This document shows positions 4,918-5,650 of a stretch of DNA of 5,650 nucleotides, piece by piece. The notes under the pieces were generated by a model. The model had not been told where the DNA came from, ran no database searches, and was given only the letters and a program-made list of their open reading frames with translations. Each line of letters begins with the position of its first letter. The stretch's first letter is position 1. This DNA is from an uncultured Acetatifactor sp. (GTDB lineage Bacteria > Bacillota > Clostridia > Lachnospirales > Lachnospiraceae). The DNA lies in the NCBI GenBank assembly GCA_910578995.1, contig CAJTSY010000068.1:8992-14641 (forward strand), given 5' to 3'. Position numbers and translations under genes: made by a program.

Positions 4918-5556
4918 CTATGCCAGGACTTCCTTCACCGCGGCGGCAATCTCCTCACACTTGCAGTTATCGAAGAAATATTCCTGGAACCTTGCCCCGG
5001 CTAACGCTCCCTTAACCAGTTCCCTGTCCAGATTCTTTAAAATGGTTACCATATCCGTGTGGGTTACTTCCTTTACCTTGTCCAGGATTTTTTTGTTTCT
5101 CTGCTCGGGCTCCACTCTCTCGGGGGGATATCCGCCGCCTCCCGGCGCACAGAAAAGCTTTTCAAATATATACTGCAGGTTCAGCTCTCCGCCCCAGCCG
5201 AAATTCTGTGCAAAAGGAATTGCCACACAGTTCCCGTCGTTGACCTGGGAAAACAGGTAAGCGTCCAGGGGCGTGGCGATGTGCCCGCACAGCACCTTAG
5301 GGAAGGAATTGCATGCCAGCATGGCGCCTTCCCCTGTACCGCACCCCGTCACCACATAATCCGCGGCGCCGGAATTCAGCAGCACCGCCGCCAGAATGCC
5401 GTTCTGCACATAGGTGCGGGAATGGGGATCCTCCGCGCCGCACATACCGTAATTATACACCTCATGTCCCATGGGTTCCACCACCTTTTTCAGAGTGGAA
5501 TAAATAAGCTCGTTTTTCGCCGCCTGGCTGTTTTCCTGAACTAATGCTATTTTCAT
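4918..5556 (-). CDS. dhuI: RpiB/LacA/LacB-family isomerase, DhuI-like
   Basis: The 212-residue protein has the RpiB/LacAB fold: an N-terminal KIALVQENSQAAKN strand-loop (2-15), the active-site loop VVTGCGTGEGAMLACN (68-83) with Cys72 at the position of the catalytic cysteine, and FSQVNDGN (102-109). It is longer than ordinary RpiB (about 150 residues); the extra C-terminal part (about 125-212, including LNLQYIFEKLF and GGGYPPERVEPEQRN) matches the roughly 213-residue streptococcal DhuI type as I remember it. DhuI converts 4-deoxy-L-threo-5-hexosulose uronate to 3-deoxy-D-glycero-2,5-hexodiulosonate and replaces the unrelated KduI. Neighbouring KDPG aldolase and KDG kinase genes support that role; a sugar-phosphate isomerase activity is the main alternative. 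Start 5556 is chosen over an in-frame ATG at 5568 because GGAGG lies five bases upstream of 5556 and would fall inside the longer version. No terminator follows. Confidence 0.85.
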   Translation of the reverse strand: MKIALVQENSQAAKNELIYSTLKKVVEPMGHEVYNYGMCGAEDPHSRTYVQNGILAAVLLNSGAADYVVTGCGTGEGAMLACNSFPKVLCGHIATPLDAYLFSQVNDGNCVAIPFAQNFGWGGELNLQYIFEKLFCAPGGGGYPPERVEPEQRNKKILDKVKEVTHTDMVTILKNLDRELVKGALAGARFQEYFFDNCKCEEIAAAVKEVLA

Positions 5557-5650
5557 AGAAACCTCCACAATGCCACCGCACGGCCCCTGTCAAGGCTCTT
5601 CCCGACACACAGCCTGCGATGAAGCATACAACAAATTTTCTGGTATCATA
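5557..5650. other. Upstream edge of the isomerase gene
   Basis: This contains the isomerase ribosome binding site (GGAGG, plus 5562-5566). Two minus-strand frames are open from the window edge, one ending at a TGA at 5590-5592, so the 3' end of an upstream gene may be here, but the segment is too short to identify. No promoter with both hexamers is visible, which would fit co-transcription from upstream. Confidence 0.35.

Noticed and set aside
5565..5593. TTGACA on the minus strand upstream of the isomerase as a promoter -35
   Set aside because: At the right spacing the -10 would be TTGTGG, which overlaps the Shine-Dalgarno region and would leave almost no leader.

Overview
The window looks like chromosomal DNA from a low-to-mid GC Gram-positive gut anaerobe, most likely a Lachnospiraceae-type Clostridium relative. 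The evidence is strong AGGAGG-type ribosome binding sites, a PadR/HAAS/DUF4097 pair, and a KDPG aldolase carrying the C-terminal extension I associate with Clostridia. No organism can be named from the sequence alone. All five convincing genes lie on the minus strand, so transcription runs from high to low coordinates.

Positions 5556 to 2277 form a catabolic block for 4-deoxy-hexulosonates and KDG. It contains an RpiB/LacAB-fold isomerase that closely resembles the streptococcal DhuI type (4918-5556), a KHG/KDPG aldolase fused to a VOC-like domain (3607-4566), and a PfkB-family KDG kinase (2277-3308). Together they would take the product of unsaturated uronates (from glycosaminoglycan or pectin lyases) through isomerisation, phosphorylation and aldol cleavage to pyruvate and glyceraldehyde-3-phosphate. 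The reductase step (DhuD/KduD), the lyase or hydrolase and the transporter are absent and may lie beyond 5650. The genes are separated by unusually long gaps of 351 and 298 bp. These hold inverted repeats and a recurrent ATATCAC heptamer but no convincing gene. A terminator-like hairpin at 2100-2128 closes the block.

Positions 1885 to 59 hold an independent regulatory unit: a short PadR repressor (1366-1683) followed 4 bp later by a HAAS-DUF4097 protein (141-1361). Its promoter has a near-ideal -10, and a perfect 14-bp palindrome fills most of the spacer, as expected for autoregulation. A second perfect 14-bp palindrome lies in the roughly 145-nt leader. Two hairpins follow the DUF4097 gene.

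The 1886-2276 stretch is mostly non-coding. It contains a 30-codon ORF abutting the terminator and, on the plus strand, a short peptide-coding stretch resembling Lachnospiraceae cell-wall-binding proteins. I found no tRNA, rRNA, CRISPR array, insertion sequence or phage gene. The most noteworthy items are the aldolase-VOC fusion, the DhuI-type isomerase context, the membrane-less HAAS/DUF4097 ladder protein, and the palindromes around padR.
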